In this document: positions 63,451-64,000 of the stretch, one piece after another
Position numbering within the stretch: the first letter of the stretch is position 1
Layout of the letters: every line of letters starts with the position of its first letter
Assembly (NCBI GenBank): GCA_017517845.1
Contig: JAFWXW010000038.1
Span: 1 to 64,000 of the forward strand
DNA length: 64,000 bases
Origin: Paludibacteraceae bacterium
GTDB lineage: Bacteria; Bacteroidota; Bacteroidia; Bacteroidales; Paludibacteraceae
Reading direction: 5' to 3'
The notes under the pieces: generated by a model
What the model was told of the DNA's origin: nothing
Database searches by the model: none
What the model saw: only the letters and a program-made list of their open reading frames with translations
Made by a program: the position numbers and the translations under genes

Positions 63451-63824
63451 TTTACTGTAAATGAAGTTGCATTAAGTATTGCTATTAGTTGTGAGGTCTC
63501 TTCATGAGTAACCTCTACCTTGTATCTAGAAATTGTTCTACCTACTTTGATAGGGATAGCCACAGCCACCAAAGTGCCTTCTTTTGCAGATTTGATAAAA
63601 TCTATAGTAGAGTTTAGAGTTACTGTTTGGCTACCATTGGCATTTGCAGCCACTGCCAAAGCATAATCTCCCAATGTAAACAAAACTCCACCATTAACCA
63701 ACCCCAATCCATTAAGATGAGTTTCATTAAGAACCAACTTACAAACTGATCTATCTATATTCGCTTCTATTATTTCTATGCCTATTGATTTAGCAAATTT
63801 ATCTCTTTCTGTATTATTTTCCAT
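63447..63824 (-). CDS. PaaI-type hotdog-fold thioesterase
   Basis: The 125-residue protein has the hotdog thioesterase core LNETHLNGLGLVNGGVLFTL and VTLNSTIDFIKSAKEGTLVA. The usual HGG of the PaaI motif reads N-G-G here; a change at this place is also seen in other Bacteroidota members as I recall them. It would hydrolyse an acyl-CoA; the substrate is unknown. It overlaps the PEP-binding protein gene by 4 nt, so the two are translationally coupled. Confidence 0.85.
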   Translation of the reverse strand: MENNTERDKFAKSIGIEIIEANIDRSVCKLVLNETHLNGLGLVNGGVLFTLGDYALAVAANANGSQTVTLNSTIDFIKSAKEGTLVAVAIPIKVGRTISRYKVEVTHEETSQLIAILNATSFTVK

Positions 63825-63835
63825 AGTTTAGGGTA

Positions 63836-63871
63836 TAAAAAAGCCCTCTTAGTAATCTACCTTGAGGGCTT
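63836..63871 (-). terminator. Terminator of the OmpA-like gene
   Basis: AAGCCCTC (63841-63848) and GAGGGCTT (63864-63871) form an 8-bp stem with a 15-nt loop. Six T follow on the minus strand. It lies between the OmpA-like gene and the thioesterase gene. Confidence 0.85.
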
Positions 63872-63893
63872 AAATTATCCATTTATAAATTTA

Positions 63894-64000
63894 TTATTTT
63901 GAGAAGAAGAAATCGCAACGGCGATTTTTTTGTTCAGCCATAGGAGGATTTGGTAATTGACCTTGAGCTTGTGTTGTAATACGTGATTCTTCTATTCCTG
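63894..64000 (-). CDS. OmpA-family C-terminal end (partial)
   Basis: The last 34 codons of a gene entering from the right edge read GIEESRITTQAQGQLPNPPM, then AEQKNRRCDFFFSK and a stop. The spacing of GI-x3-RI, a glycine, and the N-R-R before a final beta strand is the end of OmpA-like peptidoglycan-binding domains. Only about a third of the domain is present, so the full protein type cannot be told. Confidence 0.6.
   Translation of the reverse strand, partial: GIEESRITTQAQGQLPNPPMAEQKNRRCDFFFSK

Overview
The window is AT-rich DNA from a member of the Bacteroidota, most likely the order Bacteroidales. The evidence is a partial 16S gene of that type, a SusC/SusD pair, lipoproteins with an acidic patch after the lipobox cysteine, an EpsG/GT capsule locus, and many promoters of the Bacteroides form (TTTG, 19-20 bp, TAnnTTTG). 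I cannot name the family or genus from the sequence alone.

Layout. 1-870: 5' end of an rRNA operon leaving on the minus strand, with leader and promoter. 0.87-10.9 kb: cysE, a LolC/E-type permease, rbfA, a SusC-SusD-SusE-like glycan-uptake operon and a lamin-tail-domain secreted protein. 11-21.5 kb: housekeeping genes (asd-aroB, tRNA-Arg, radC, tRNA-Glu-rpsT, pta-ackA, xerD, an acyltransferase, a CYTH protein). 21.6-25.9 kb: an aromatic amino-acid operon, pheA - DAHP synthase/chorismate mutase - aminotransferase - tyrA, headed by a Phe/Tyr-rich leader peptide and a transcription attenuator. 25.9-44.4 kb: a capsule/exopolysaccharide locus with a minus-strand operon (33.7-26.2 kb: acyltransferases, flippase, polymerase, three glycosyltransferases), a scrambled middle (33.8-37.2 kb), a DUF4062 gene, and a second minus-strand operon making UDP-glucuronate and UDP-galacturonate type sugars (44.4-39.7 kb). 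44.4-46 kb: an AlbA_2/HATPase gene broken by one stop codon, preceded by 12-bp repeat arrays. 46-64 kb: proS, a DUF4834 gene, lgt, secA, recG, ispD, a YrdC gene, a SPOR protein, a degenerate phosphatase-like protein, a TPP-riboswitch-controlled TonB receptor, a PEP/pyruvate-binding protein, a thioesterase and the end of an OmpA-like gene.

The most unusual part is the middle of the capsule locus. At 33.85-36.55 kb on the plus strand lie, in order, the 3' end of a GT2 gene, an intact cotH gene, a second copy of the pheA promoter/leader peptide/attenuator, and a fragment of the DAHP synthase gene. The same order is found inverted at the other end of the capsule operon (intact GT2 at 28.15-27.31 kb, a 47-codon cotH remnant at 26.1 kb, then the real pheA leader and operon). 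The locus is therefore flanked by an inverted, diverged copy of its own chromosomal junction, which looks like a recombination scar between two strains' capsule loci.

Other structure not explained by genes includes: a 119-148 nt foldable element present twice, each copy at the 3' end of a gene, with a compensatory base-pair change; a 190-bp intergenic repeat present twice, with diverged single units elsewhere; AGTTAGG heptamer arrays that touch the start codons of lgt and tyrA; and 12-bp iteron-like arrays.
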